From NCBI GenBank assembly GCA_046346665.1, contig JAXMHQ010000007.1, forward strand, positions 1 through 64,000: a stretch of 64,000 bases of DNA. The letters run 5' to 3'. Origin of the DNA: JAXMHQ01 sp046346665 (lineage in GTDB: Bacteria; Verrucomicrobiota; Verrucomicrobiia; Limisphaerales; JAXMHQ01). Below, piece by piece: positions 24,686 through 34,043 of the stretch. Position 1 is the stretch's first letter. The number at the start of each line of letters is the position of its first letter. Made by a program: the position numbers and the translations under genes. Below the pieces are notes generated by a model. It worked only from the letters and a program-made list of their open reading frames with translations, did not search any database and was not told the DNA's origin.

Positions 24686-27600
24686 GTGCCCCTGTTTTAC
24701 ATGCCCGGAAAACTTGTCTCACTGATCACAGCGACGGACCCTGCGTTGCGCAATCAATCGCTGGACGCGTATTGCCGCGAGGCGGGGCTGCCGGAGTTGC
24801 TGGCTGAATGCGAGTCGCTGGAGTCGTTCCGTCGTTCGAGCGAGAACCTTTACGACCGCGTTCGGGCGCTGCTGTTCCTGTACGCGATTCACCGTTTTCA
24901 TTTGCCGCGCAAGCCCGGGATCGGGGTGCGGAACCTGATCCCGTTTTCCGGCTACACCCACCTGCTGGAGCGCCGGTTCGAGGAAGCCGCGGCCACGTTC
25001 CTGAAATCGCAGGCCGAACAGGGTCCGTCCGATCCGATTTCGAGTGCGCTGGCGGTGGCGTATTACCGTCTGGCGATCCAGACGCTGGCGAACCAGGTGC
25101 GGAGCAGCGTGCGTACGGTGCGCGGGAACCAGTGGATGTTCCGGACGGGGCATCCGGCGGATCACCCGTTGCGCCTGCGGCCGGAGCTGTTGCAGCGGGA
25201 TTCGGACGGGACGTATCCGATCCTGCGCGAAGGCACGCCGGTGCGAATGGATCTGACGCACTGCGGGTGGAGCGACATTTTCTTTCTGGGCATGGATTAC
25301 CCGGAAGGTGCGCGGGTGTTGAACGTGTCGATCGACCTTGGGGTGCACGGGCGGGATGCGGGGCCGCGTCCGCCGGTGGAGAGTTATTTGCGGGTGATTG
25401 ACGAGCCGTTGTTGCGGCTGACGAGCGTGGACCTGGGGGCGACGGCGGACCTGACGAGCCTGGCGGATGTTTTTGATTTCGCGAAGGATTACCTGGGCTT
25501 GTTGAAGGCGGCGGTGATTGCGAGCGGGATTGTGCCGCCGGGGATCGAGGGGTCGGGGCAGAATTTATCCGACCTGCTGGCGCGGCTGGTGGGGGCCGGG
25601 CGCGGGCTGGAGCTGGTGAGTTCGGTGAACGGGATTCCGAAGGGATCGCGGCTGGCGGTGTCGACGAACCTGCTGGCGTCGTTGATTTCGCTGTGCATGC
25701 GGGCGACGCGGCAGGCGGAATCGCTGCAGGGCGCGTTGTCTGAGGAGGAGCGGCGGCTGGTGCTGGCACGGGCGATCCTGGGCGAGTGGCTGGGCGGCTC
25801 AGGGGGCGGCTGGCAGGATTCGGGCGGTGTCTGGCCGGGGATCAAGCTGATCGAGGGCATGCTGGCGGCGGAAGGCGACCCGGAATTCGGGATCAGCCGG
25901 GGCCGGCTGATGCCGAAGCATCATATTTTAGGTGAGGCGGAGGCGCCGCGGTCGACGCGGGAAAAGCTGCAGGAAAGCCTGGTCCTGGTGCACGGGGGGA
26001 TGGCGCAAAACGTCGGGCCGATCCTGGAGATGGTGACGGAAAAGTACCTGCTGCGGTCCGAGGCGGAGTGGCTGGCGCGGCTGAGCACGCTGTCGATCCG
26101 GGATGAAATCCTGGCGGCGCTGAAGCACGGGGACATGGCGGCGCTGGGCGCCGCGACGACGAGGAATTTTTTTGGACCGATCCAGACGATCATTCCGTGG
26201 GCGACGAACCTGTTCACGGAGACGCTGATCCGGCGGGTGCAATCGGAGTTCGGGAAGGATTTCCTGGGGTTCTGGATGCTGGGCGGGATGTCGGGGGGCG
26301 GGATGGGATTTATCTTTAATCCGGCGCACCGGTTGCGGGGGCAGGCGCGGCTGCAGGAGATCATGAAGGTGGCGAAGCGGGAGCTGGAACGTTCGCTGCC
26401 GTTCGCGATGGAGCCGGTGGTTTACGATTTTTCGATCAACGAGCGCGGGACGTGGGCGGAGTTATTGCAAGGCGCCGGGGCGCTGCTGCCGCAGGGGTAT
26501 TACGCGCTGATCATGCCGCAGTTGATCCGGCAGGAGGCGCGTTCGCTGACGCCGTTGCGGCGCGCGGAGCTGGACAAGTTCGGGGCGGCGTGCCGCACCA
26601 AGGCGGAGCTGCGGGGAATGGTGCAGGTGCTGTTCGACCGGCTGCTGCCGCGGCTGGATTCGGTGGACGGCGCGAACCAGGCGCTGCCGGCACTACTGGA
26701 CCGGTATGGCTTTGACCGCACTCAACACGAGCAGATCCGGACGGATTTGCGGTCGGGCCGGATCGGGCTGGCGCAGAACCGTCTGCCGGTGAGCACCCAG
26801 ATCCAGGATGTGCAGGCGGAGGATGTGCACGACGCGAGCGGGGGTGTGTCGGACGCGGACCGGGAGGCGGGGCTGGCGAGTTTGAAGGCGGGTGAAGTGG
26901 CGGTGGTGACGCTGGCGGCGGGGGCGGGCAGCCGCTGGACGCAGGGTGCGGGCACGGTGAAGGCGCTGCATCCGTTCTGCCGGCTGGGCGGGCGGCACCG
27001 GACGTTCATGGAGGTTCACCTGGCGAAGAGCCGGCGGATCGGGCGCTTGGCGGGGCTGCCGTTGCCGCACATTTTCACGACGAGTTACCTTTCGCACGGG
27101 CCGACGGACGAATTTTTGACGCGGGAGAAATTTTACGGTTATGACGGGCCGGTTTATTTGTCGGAGGGCCGGTCGGTGGGGTTGCGGCTGGTGCCGATGG
27201 AGCGGGACCTGAGATTTCTGTGGGAGGAAACGCCGCAGCAGATGCTGGACGAGCAGCAGCAGAAGGTGCGGGACAGTTTGAGGCATGCGTTGATCGGGTG
27301 GGCGCGGCAGGCGGGCGAGGGATCGGATTACGCGGACAATCTGCCGTTGCAATGTTTGCATCCGGTGGGTCACTGGTTTGAGATTCCGAATTTACTGCGG
27401 AACGGGACGCTGGCACGGCTGCTGCAGGAGCGGCCGGGTTTGAAGCACCTGATGCTGCACAATATCGACACGGTGGGGGCGGATGCGGATCCGGGGTTGC
27501 TGGGGCTGCATTTGCGGCTGGGGGGCTGCCTGTCGTTCGAAGTGATCACGCGGCGGATTGAGGATCGGGGCGGCGGCCTGGCGCGGGTGAACGGGCGGGC

Positions 27601-28027
27601 GCGGATTGTGGAGGGCCTTGCGATGCCGCGTGAGGAGGACGAGTTTGCGTTGAGTTATTACAACTCGATGACGTGCTGGATCGACATTGACCGGCTCCTG
27701 GCGGCGTTCCAGTTGAAGCGCGGGGACCTGCTGGATTCGGTGCGCGTGACGGAGGCGGTGCGGGGCCTGGCGCAGAAGCTGCCGACTTACGTGACGTTGA
27801 AGGATGTGAAGAAGCGGTGGGGACACGGGCATGAGGATGTTTTCCCGGTGGCGCAATTTGAGAAGCTGTGGAGCGACATGTCGGCGTTGACCGAGGTGGG
27901 CTCGCGGTTCCTGGTGGTGCCGCGGGTGCGGGGCCAGCAATTGAAGGATCAGTCGCAGCTGGACAGCTGGCTGCGGGACGGATCGGCGGAGCGCGTGGGG
28001 GCGTTGTGCGATTGGGGGAAGGCATGA
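24686..28027 (+). CDS. GHMP-type sugar kinase / UDPGP-type pyrophosphorylase fusion
   Basis: 1113 aa from GTG 24686 (ATG 24701 is an alternative). The first part resembles an L-fucokinase-like GHMP kinase: HCGWSD (192-197) with LNVSIDLGVHG, IPKGSRLAVSTNLL (Lys319) and GGMSGGGMGF (533-542). The second part, from about residue 735, is a UDPGP-family pyrophosphorylase: VVTLAAGAGSRW (740-751), PVGHWFEIPNL, MLHNIDTVGAD (His925) and YNSMTCWIDIDRLL. Kinase followed by pyrophosphorylase would make a nucleotide sugar directly from free sugar. The order is opposite to the known Fkp enzyme. Substrates are not readable. The stop overlaps the protease gene (ATGA). Confidence 0.8.
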   Translation: MPLFYMPGKLVSLITATDPALRNQSLDAYCREAGLPELLAECESLESFRRSSENLYDRVRALLFLYAIHRFHLPRKPGIGVRNLIPFSGYTHLLERRFEEAAATFLKSQAEQGPSDPISSALAVAYYRLAIQTLANQVRSSVRTVRGNQWMFRTGHPADHPLRLRPELLQRDSDGTYPILREGTPVRMDLTHCGWSDIFFLGMDYPEGARVLNVSIDLGVHGRDAGPRPPVESYLRVIDEPLLRLTSVDLGATADLTSLADVFDFAKDYLGLLKAAVIASGIVPPGIEGSGQNLSDLLARLVGAGRGLELVSSVNGIPKGSRLAVSTNLLASLISLCMRATRQAESLQGALSEEERRLVLARAILGEWLGGSGGGWQDSGGVWPGIKLIEGMLAAEGDPEFGISRGRLMPKHHILGEAEAPRSTREKLQESLVLVHGGMAQNVGPILEMVTEKYLLRSEAEWLARLSTLSIRDEILAALKHGDMAALGAATTRNFFGPIQTIIPWATNLFTETLIRRVQSEFGKDFLGFWMLGGMSGGGMGFIFNPAHRLRGQARLQEIMKVAKRELERSLPFAMEPVVYDFSINERGTWAELLQGAGALLPQGYYALIMPQLIRQEARSLTPLRRAELDKFGAACRTKAELRGMVQVLFDRLLPRLDSVDGANQALPALLDRYGFDRTQHEQIRTDLRSGRIGLAQNRLPVSTQIQDVQAEDVHDASGGVSDADREAGLASLKAGEVAVVTLAAGAGSRWTQGAGTVKALHPFCRLGGRHRTFMEVHLAKSRRIGRLAGLPLPHIFTTSYLSHGPTDEFLTREKFYGYDGPVYLSEGRSVGLRLVPMERDLRFLWEETPQQMLDEQQQKVRDSLRHALIGWARQAGEGSDYADNLPLQCLHPVGHWFEIPNLLRNGTLARLLQERPGLKHLMLHNIDTVGADADPGLLGLHLRLGGCLSFEVITRRIEDRGGGLARVNGRARIVEGLAMPREEDEFALSYYNSMTCWIDIDRLLAAFQLKRGDLLDSVRVTEAVRGLAQKLPTYVTLKDVKKRWGHGHEDVFPVAQFEKLWSDMSALTEVGSRFLVVPRVRGQQLKDQSQLDSWLRDGSAERVGALCDWGKA

Positions 28028-30495
28028 TGGTGGGAGGGCTTGCGCGCCGGGCCTGGCCCGTGGCCCTGGCGGTCTTGTGGCTGGCGGATGGGGTTGTCGC
28101 GGCGCGGCCGTTGTCGCCCCCGCCCAGCGCCCGGCTGCAGGTTCAGCCGCTCAGCCGGGTGCGGCAGGTTGTTCCCGGCCGGGTGGATCCCCAGAAGGAG
28201 CTGGCTGCGGACGCGGCGTTACGCCACGCGAATGTCCCGTTGCGGTTCGCGGTTCCGTCGAAGGTGAGCTATCGGCCGGAGACGGACGGAACGTGGGAGG
28301 CTGTCGCGGGCGGGCGTTTGTGGCGCTTGCGGGTCCAGGTGCCCGGGGCGACGGATTTGAATTTTGGGTTCACGACGTTCTGGCTGCCGCCGGGGGCGAC
28401 GCTGCATATCCGGAGTGAAGGGAGCGATTATTTCCAGGGACCCTACACCGACCGGGATAACAACCGGTCGGGGCAATTATGGACGCCGGTGGTGCCTGGG
28501 AATGCGGCGGTGATCGAGCTGTTTGTGCCGTCGAGCGCGATGCCGGAGCCGGTGCTGGAGCTGACGCGGGTCAATGCCGGCTACCGGGATTTGTTTGGGG
28601 CGGGCAAGGCGTATATTCAGACCAAGTCGGAATCCTGTGAAATCAACGTGGCGTGTCCCGAGGGCGACGGGTGGCGCGACGAGATCCGAAGCGTGGCGCG
28701 TTACAGCGTGGCCGGGATGGGGCTTTGCACGGGGACGCTGGTGATGGATGCGCAGGGCGACTTCCGGAGTTTCTTCCTGACAGCGCTGCATTGTTTTGAA
28801 GACACCGGCACGCCGGAATCCGTGGTCGTGTATTGGAATTACCAGTCGCCGACGTGCGGTGTATCGGGGGGCGGGTCGTTGTTGCAGAACCAGAGCGGGG
28901 CGACGTTTCGGGCGTCGAAGTATGACGTCGATTTCATGCTGATTGAGCTGGATCAGACGCCGGATCCCGGTTTCAACGTGTATTACGCGGGCTGGGACCG
29001 GTCGGGGATTGCCCCGGCGGGTTGCGTGGGGATTCATCATCCGAGCGCGGACGAGAAGGCGATCAGCATTTCGACCAACCCGCTGGTGACGGTGAACAGT
29101 TGTGTGGGCACGGGCGGCACGGCGACGCACTGGGAAGTCACGTGGAGCCTGGGGGTCACGGAGCGGGGTTCCTCGGGATCGGCGATCTGGGATACGGCAA
29201 CGCACCTGATAGTGGGGACGCTGTCGGGGGGCGGGTCGGACTGCGCGGCGCCGACGAGCCCGGATTGCTACGGAAAATTTTCCGTGGCCTGGGGGAGCGG
29301 ATCGGACTCGACCTCGCGGTTGAGCGACTGGCTGGATCCGATGGGCACGGGGGTGCTGAGTGTCGCGGGGCAGAATCCGCCCCCGATTGTGGCGGACGGG
29401 ATATCGGTGGTGTCGGGCAATTGTTCGGCGACCAACCAGTCGGTGAACCCGGGGGAAACGGTGATGGTGAATGTGGGGTTGAAGAACCACGGGGTTGTGC
29501 CGGTGACGAACCTGGTGGCGCTGCTGCTGGGGACGAACGGGGTGTTGTATCCGAGCGGGACGGGGAACTATGGGACGCTGGACACGAACGGGTCGGGGTC
29601 GCAGCCGTTTAATTTTGTTGCGCAGGCCGCGTGTGGCGGTTCGATTCAGCCGACGTTTGATTTGTACTCGGATGCCGGTTACCTGGGCCGGGTGCAGTTC
29701 AATCTCAGCGCGGGCCAGTATGTACCGTTCGGGGCGGAGTATTTTGACACGGTGACGATCCCAGCCCTGCCGGCCGGTTGGTCCACGGTTTACAGCGGGG
29801 GGGAGGCTGCGTGGCAAAGCACGAGCACGATCAGCGACACGCCGCCGAACTCGATGTTTATTGCCGAGCCCTCGAAGGTGGGTGAAAGCTCGCTGGTGAG
29901 CCCGGTCCTGGCGATTCCCGCGCTGGGAGCCCGGCTGTCGTTCCGCCACCGGTACGAGTTGGAACAGGGTTACGATGGCGGCGTGCTCGAGATCAAGGTC
30001 GGATCCGGATCGTTCACGGACATCATTGCGGCAGGCGGTGTTTTTGTGTCGGGCGATTACGACCAGATCCTGGGTTCCAATTCATACAACCCGCTGGGAG
30101 GCCGGTCTGCCTGGAGCGGGAGTTCGGGGGCCTTTGTCACGTCGCAGGTGGATTTGCCTGCGGCGGCGGACGGTCAGAACGTGCAATTGCGCTGGCGCCT
30201 GGGCACGGACAACAGCGGGAGTGATTTGGGCTGGTGGGTGGACTCGGTGAACCTGAGTGCGATCGTGTGCTGTACGCCTCCGCCGCTGGTGATGACCCCG
30301 GAGATCTGCGGCACCAATTTCGTTTTCTCTTTTCTCAGTCTGCAGGGACGGACGAACGTGGTGGAATACATGGATGAACTCCCGGGGGCGGGCTGGCTGC
30401 CGTTTGTGACGCTGACGGGAAACGGCTCGGTGTTGTCGGTGACGAATCCCTCGTCCGTTCCAGCCAACCGCTTTTTCCGGGTCGGAGTGCGATGA
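28024..30495 (+). CDS. Secreted trypsin-like serine protease, lysyl-endopeptidase type, with C-terminal domain
   Basis: 823 aa from ATG 28024, preceded by GGGGAAGG and overlapping the upstream stop. A signal peptide (AWPVALAVLWLADGVVA) is followed by an N-terminal region and the S1-like catalytic domain: His in FLTALHCF, Asp in SKYDVDFMLIELD, Ser in TERGSSGSAIWD. Several Cys pairs suggest disulfides. After about residue 460 come an Ig-like region and a jelly-roll/MAM-like module (YFDTVTIPALPAGWSTV, WWVDSVNLSAI). Nearest family: Achromobacter protease I-like lysyl endopeptidases; P1 specificity is inferred only. Confidence 0.87.
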   Translation: MMVGGLARRAWPVALAVLWLADGVVAARPLSPPPSARLQVQPLSRVRQVVPGRVDPQKELAADAALRHANVPLRFAVPSKVSYRPETDGTWEAVAGGRLWRLRVQVPGATDLNFGFTTFWLPPGATLHIRSEGSDYFQGPYTDRDNNRSGQLWTPVVPGNAAVIELFVPSSAMPEPVLELTRVNAGYRDLFGAGKAYIQTKSESCEINVACPEGDGWRDEIRSVARYSVAGMGLCTGTLVMDAQGDFRSFFLTALHCFEDTGTPESVVVYWNYQSPTCGVSGGGSLLQNQSGATFRASKYDVDFMLIELDQTPDPGFNVYYAGWDRSGIAPAGCVGIHHPSADEKAISISTNPLVTVNSCVGTGGTATHWEVTWSLGVTERGSSGSAIWDTATHLIVGTLSGGGSDCAAPTSPDCYGKFSVAWGSGSDSTSRLSDWLDPMGTGVLSVAGQNPPPIVADGISVVSGNCSATNQSVNPGETVMVNVGLKNHGVVPVTNLVALLLGTNGVLYPSGTGNYGTLDTNGSGSQPFNFVAQAACGGSIQPTFDLYSDAGYLGRVQFNLSAGQYVPFGAEYFDTVTIPALPAGWSTVYSGGEAAWQSTSTISDTPPNSMFIAEPSKVGESSLVSPVLAIPALGARLSFRHRYELEQGYDGGVLEIKVGSGSFTDIIAAGGVFVSGDYDQILGSNSYNPLGGRSAWSGSSGAFVTSQVDLPAAADGQNVQLRWRLGTDNSGSDLGWWVDSVNLSAIVCCTPPPLVMTPEICGTNFVFSFLSLQGRTNVVEYMDELPGAGWLPFVTLTGNGSVLSVTNPSSVPANRFFRVGVR

Positions 30496-30501
30496 TGGAC
30501 G

Positions 30502-33141
30502 TTAGGACCGGCTGGAGTCGCCTGCGATTTTTCGGCGCACGAGAAGAAGGAAGAATCCCATGCCGACCATGGACCAGGCGCCGGGTTCCGGCACCTGGGT
30601 CGGGGTGAAGGACAGGGTCAAATCCTTGTTTCCATTGGCGAGGGCGAGGCTGAAGTGGCCGCCGGCGGTGTTGTTGGCGAAGTGCGCGGTGCTGAGTTGA
30701 AGCGCCGTCGACAGGCTCTGGCCCGATCCGAACGTGATCCCCGCCGTCGTGCTCAGGATCCGCCAGCTGTAACTCTGGCTCGCATTGAAATTATACACCG
30801 CTCCCGCCGACCCGCCCAGCGTCAGCGAACTCAAATCCACCAGGATCGGGTTGCCCGTCCCGTTCACCGCCAGGCTCCCCGTGATCTTCACCACGTCCCA
30901 GCCCACACCCTCTCCGCTCGCCACATCCTGCAAATCCACCAGCAAACTCGATCCCGGGTTCCACGTCTCGTTCACCGTGCCCAGGCTCCCCACGCCGCTC
31001 GTCCCTGCTCCAATCTTGCCACCGTTCAAAACCACCGCGCCGCCCACGCTGCCCGTCCCGCCCAACCGCCCGCCGCTGTTCACCGTCACCGTCCCGCTCC
31101 CCGTCCCGCTGCCCCGCGTGTTGTTCACGTTGAGCACACCGCCGTTGATCGTCGTTCCGCCGCTGTAACTGTTCGAGCCGCTCAGTGTCATCGTCCCGGC
31201 GCCGCTCTTGATCAGCGATCCCGTCCCGGCCACGCTCACATTGATCGCGCCGCTCTGCGCCTGCACCGAAGTCGGGGTGATCACGCTGCCGCCGTTGATC
31301 GTGCCGCCGGCCATCGTCAGCGTGCTCATCGACTGGTTGTACGTTCCCACGTTCACCGTCGCGGCGTTCACCGTCACCGCCCCGGCGCCCAGCGCGTTGG
31401 CTTTGCCCGCCGTCACCGTCCCGCCGTTCACCGTCAGTCCGCCACTGAAGGTATTGGCTGCCGTGCCGTTCAAGGCCAGGTTGCCCGCGCCGTTCTTCAC
31501 CAGGCTGCCCGCGCCTGTCCCGGCGCCGTTCTGGATCGCGCTCGAGATCGTCAGCCCGCCGCTCGTGCCCGCCACGTCCAGCGTCAGCGTCGACGCCTGG
31601 TTGTTCCCGGCAAGGCTCAGGGTGGTTCCCGCAAAGCTTGTCAGCGCCGTGTTGCTCACGCTCAGCACGTGGCTGCCGCCCAGGTTGCTCACGCTGCCCG
31701 AGAACGTCAGGCCCAGCCCGCCCACGATCCCGGAGTTGTTTGAAATCACCAGCGTGTTGCCGATCGTTCGCGCCGCGTTCCACGCCGCCACAGATCCGCC
31801 GTTGAGCACCAGGGCTGTGCCGCTGGCGCCGACCGCGTTGTTGTTGCCCAGGCCCACCGTCCCGGCTTCCACCGCCAGGCGCCGGCCTGCGCCGCCGAAG
31901 TTGTTCGCCCCGTTCAACACCATCGTGCCCGTCCCGCGTTTGGTCAGCGAATAACCGCTGCCGCCAATCACGCCGTTGAAGATCGTCGTGTTCCAGATCG
32001 TGAACACACGGTCGCCGCCCAGGTTGAAGCTGCTGTTGAACGTCAGCGTGTCCAGGCCCCCGAAGCTCACGTTGCCCAGGATGCTCAAGGCGTTGTTGAT
32101 CGTGCGCGATCCGTTGGCCGCCGCGATCGTCGATCCGTCGCCCAGCGTCAGTGTTCCAGACCCGGCGGCGCTGTCGTTGCCCAGGTAGAGGGAACCGGCC
32201 AGGTTCTGCAATCCGCCGCTGAACGTGTTGGCCCCGCTCAGGATCAGGGAGCCGTTGCCGGTTTTGATCAGGCTGTCCGGGCGCGCGCCCAATCCGTTCT
32301 GGATCACGCCGCTCACCGTCGTGTCGCCGCCGGTGATGTTGAGGGTGAACCGGCCGCGGCGGTTGCGGTCGCCCAGGAAGAGGTTGCCGGCGAAGGTGGT
32401 TTGGGCGGTGTTGGCGACGGTCAACTGGCGCGGGCCGCCGGTGGCGGTGACCGGGCCGGTGAAGGTGAGGTTCTGGGAGCCGCCCACGGTGGAATCGCTG
32501 TCGACCGTGACGGTGTTGCCGACGGTCACGGCGCCGCCGGAGGCGCCGAAGATGCCGCCGTCCAGGCTCAGTGTGCTGCTGCCCAGCGACGTCGGCTTGC
32601 TCACCAGCAGCGTGCCTTGTTTGAGATCGAGCGTTCCCGAAAGCGTGTTGCTGCCGCCCAGCACCAGGGTGCCGGGGCCGGTCTTGGTCATGCCCTGGTT
32701 GCCGGCCAGTTGGGAGTTGATGGTGCCGGTCAGGCCGTTGCTCACGCTGATGGTCGTGCGGCCGACCCCGTTGCCCAGGGTGATCGTTCCGTTGTTGAGC
32801 GTGACGGTGCCTTCCTGGAAGTTGATGCCTGAGGCTTGTTGATTGCCGCTGACCCCGACGGTGAACACCCCGCTGGCGTTGGTGCCCGCGGAAAACACGG
32901 CCTGCTGACCCGCGATCCACGCGCTGGTCCCAACCGTCCCGCCGCTGCTCGTGCTCCAGAAATTATCCGTGCCCCACGTCCCGGCCGCCTGCACTCCGCC
33001 AGAGGCTCCCGTCGTCCGGCCGTTGATGTCCCAATACATTTGGGCGAACGAGGACGTGCAGATCATCGAGGAAACAAGCAGGCTCCAGCCGGCCTTGGGA
33101 AGGCTGGAGCGGGAGGCTGCCAATTTCGCTGTCGCGTCCAT
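30502..33141 (-). CDS. PEP-CTERM protein with autotransporter-associated beta-strand repeats
   Basis: 879 aa from ATG 33141. The signal peptide is about AGWSLLVSSMICTSSFA. At least five copies of the beta-strand repeat are visible, each with a core such as TKTGPGTLVLGGSNTLSG, IKTGNGSLILSGANTFSG or IKSGAGTMTLSGSNSYSG. The C-terminus VPEPG plus a hydrophobic helix (WSMVGMGFFLLLV) and RRK is a PEP-CTERM sorting signal, handled by an exosortase not in this window. No autotransporter barrel is present, so it is probably a surface or matrix protein. Confidence 0.9.
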   Translation of the reverse strand: MDATAKLAASRSSLPKAGWSLLVSSMICTSSFAQMYWDINGRTTGASGGVQAAGTWGTDNFWSTSSGGTVGTSAWIAGQQAVFSAGTNASGVFTVGVSGNQQASGINFQEGTVTLNNGTITLGNGVGRTTISVSNGLTGTINSQLAGNQGMTKTGPGTLVLGGSNTLSGTLDLKQGTLLVSKPTSLGSSTLSLDGGIFGASGGAVTVGNTVTVDSDSTVGGSQNLTFTGPVTATGGPRQLTVANTAQTTFAGNLFLGDRNRRGRFTLNITGGDTTVSGVIQNGLGARPDSLIKTGNGSLILSGANTFSGGLQNLAGSLYLGNDSAAGSGTLTLGDGSTIAAANGSRTINNALSILGNVSFGGLDTLTFNSSFNLGGDRVFTIWNTTIFNGVIGGSGYSLTKRGTGTMVLNGANNFGGAGRRLAVEAGTVGLGNNNAVGASGTALVLNGGSVAAWNAARTIGNTLVISNNSGIVGGLGLTFSGSVSNLGGSHVLSVSNTALTSFAGTTLSLAGNNQASTLTLDVAGTSGGLTISSAIQNGAGTGAGSLVKNGAGNLALNGTAANTFSGGLTVNGGTVTAGKANALGAGAVTVNAATVNVGTYNQSMSTLTMAGGTINGGSVITPTSVQAQSGAINVSVAGTGSLIKSGAGTMTLSGSNSYSGGTTINGGVLNVNNTRGSGTGSGTVTVNSGGRLGGTGSVGGAVVLNGGKIGAGTSGVGSLGTVNETWNPGSSLLVDLQDVASGEGVGWDVVKITGSLAVNGTGNPILVDLSSLTLGGSAGAVYNFNASQSYSWRILSTTAGITFGSGQSLSTALQLSTAHFANNTAGGHFSLALANGNKDLTLSFTPTQVPEPGAWSMVGMGFFLLLVRRKIAGDSSRS

Positions 33142-33171
33142 CGGCCCCCCCAACTGCACCCGAAACGCCAA

Positions 33172-33660
33172 GGATTATGCCAAGCGAGCGGTTTTCCCCC
33201 GGAAATGGCCCCGGTGAAACCCCGGGGATGAGAATGGGAATGTGATACGATTTGTAATGGCCGGGCAGACTTCGCGAAACAGCAAAATAAGCGCGTCACA
33301 TCTTATTAACTTCCAATAGCTTACAAATCTTGTGAATAGCAATTGGTATCGTGCCGGGCCCGAACCGAGGTCCTTCGAGAAGGGCTGATCATCCGAAAAC
33401 CACCCGATACCGGGAGCCCTTTCGGGCTGACAGGGCCTGTTGGCATGCCAACCGGGGGTTTGAATCGTTTCTTTTACCGCAAAAATGTCCAGGTTCGGTA
33501 CACGGAGGACAGTGGGTCAAGACACTCTGATGCAACGCCCCGGGGACATTAGTTCAGGGAATTGAGTATCGAGGAGGTGGCAGTAAGGCGGTCCTGGACG
33601 CTCAAAAGGGGTTGCGCTGCAAGGGACGATCTGAAAAGCTGTGGGTGTTGGCTGGTGAAT
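33172..33660. ncRNA. Spacer with three consecutive hairpins, candidate structured RNA
   Basis: No gene is supported. A stem GGTATCG (33345-33351) pairs with CGATACC (33405-33411). It is followed by AGCCC-TTTC-GGGCT (33415-33428) and the perfect palindrome GTTGGCATGCCAAC (33439-33452). The strand is unknown: on the minus strand it would be far upstream leader of the PEP-CTERM gene, on the plus strand it precedes the tRNA. It matches no RNA family I recognise. Confidence 0.3.
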
Positions 33661-33736
33661 GGGGTCGTAGCTCAGTTGGTAGAGCGTCTCGTTCGCAATG
33701 AGAAGGTCAGGGGTTCGACTCCCCTCGGCTCCACCA
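33661..33736 (+). tRNA. tRNA-Ala (anticodon CGC)
   Basis: A complete cloverleaf. The acceptor GGGGTCG pairs with CGGCTCC (with G:U pairs). The D arm is GCTC/GAGC, the anticodon stem TCTCG/TGAGA with loop TTCGCAA (anticodon CGC, reading GCG), and the T arm AGGGG-TTCGACT-CCCCT. The discriminator A and an encoded CCA end at 33736. An AT-richer accessory stretch begins right after it. Confidence 0.96.
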
Positions 33737-34043
33737 GTCTCATTCCGCGAAAATAGTGAGGTTTTCCCTTTGCCTACTGTCGTTTCCTCTCAGCCCAACG
33801 AGACCGATCCTGCAGAGTTCTGTACCCATTCCTGTCCCCTTCCTGCCCCTTTGATTCTGAAAAAAGTGGCGACAAGTGGCGACGCCTGAATCGGAGTCAC
33901 GCTGGGAAGATGTGATAACCTGGTTGAAAGCGCGATCCCTCCGACGGTAGCGGGCAAGAAGAACTGGCTGTTCATGGGCGAAGCGCGCTCGGGAGTTTCT
34001 GTAATGCGCTCATAGTGCAGTCTTCAAGCGTCTTTCTTCTGGA
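33737..34043. other. 307-bp spacer after tRNA-Ala
   Basis: No intact gene is supported. A minus-strand frame of 61 codons (33790-33975) is open but has no recognisable family. As tRNA 3' flanks often carry integrase remnants, it may be decayed mobile DNA, but nothing in the sequence proves this. No repeat of the tRNA 3' end was spotted further downstream. Confidence 0.4.

Noticed and set aside
30655..31743. Plus-strand frame opposite the PEP-CTERM gene
   Set aside because: Low-complexity mirror of the beta-strand repeats.
33341..33356. Sigma-54 promoter on the minus strand for the PEP-CTERM gene
   Set aside because: GCAA and CGTGCC are present but separated by 7 nt rather than the required 4.
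33737..34043. Integrase remnant or attachment site next to tRNA-Ala
   Set aside because: No recombinase motif and no second copy of the tRNA 3' end could be seen.
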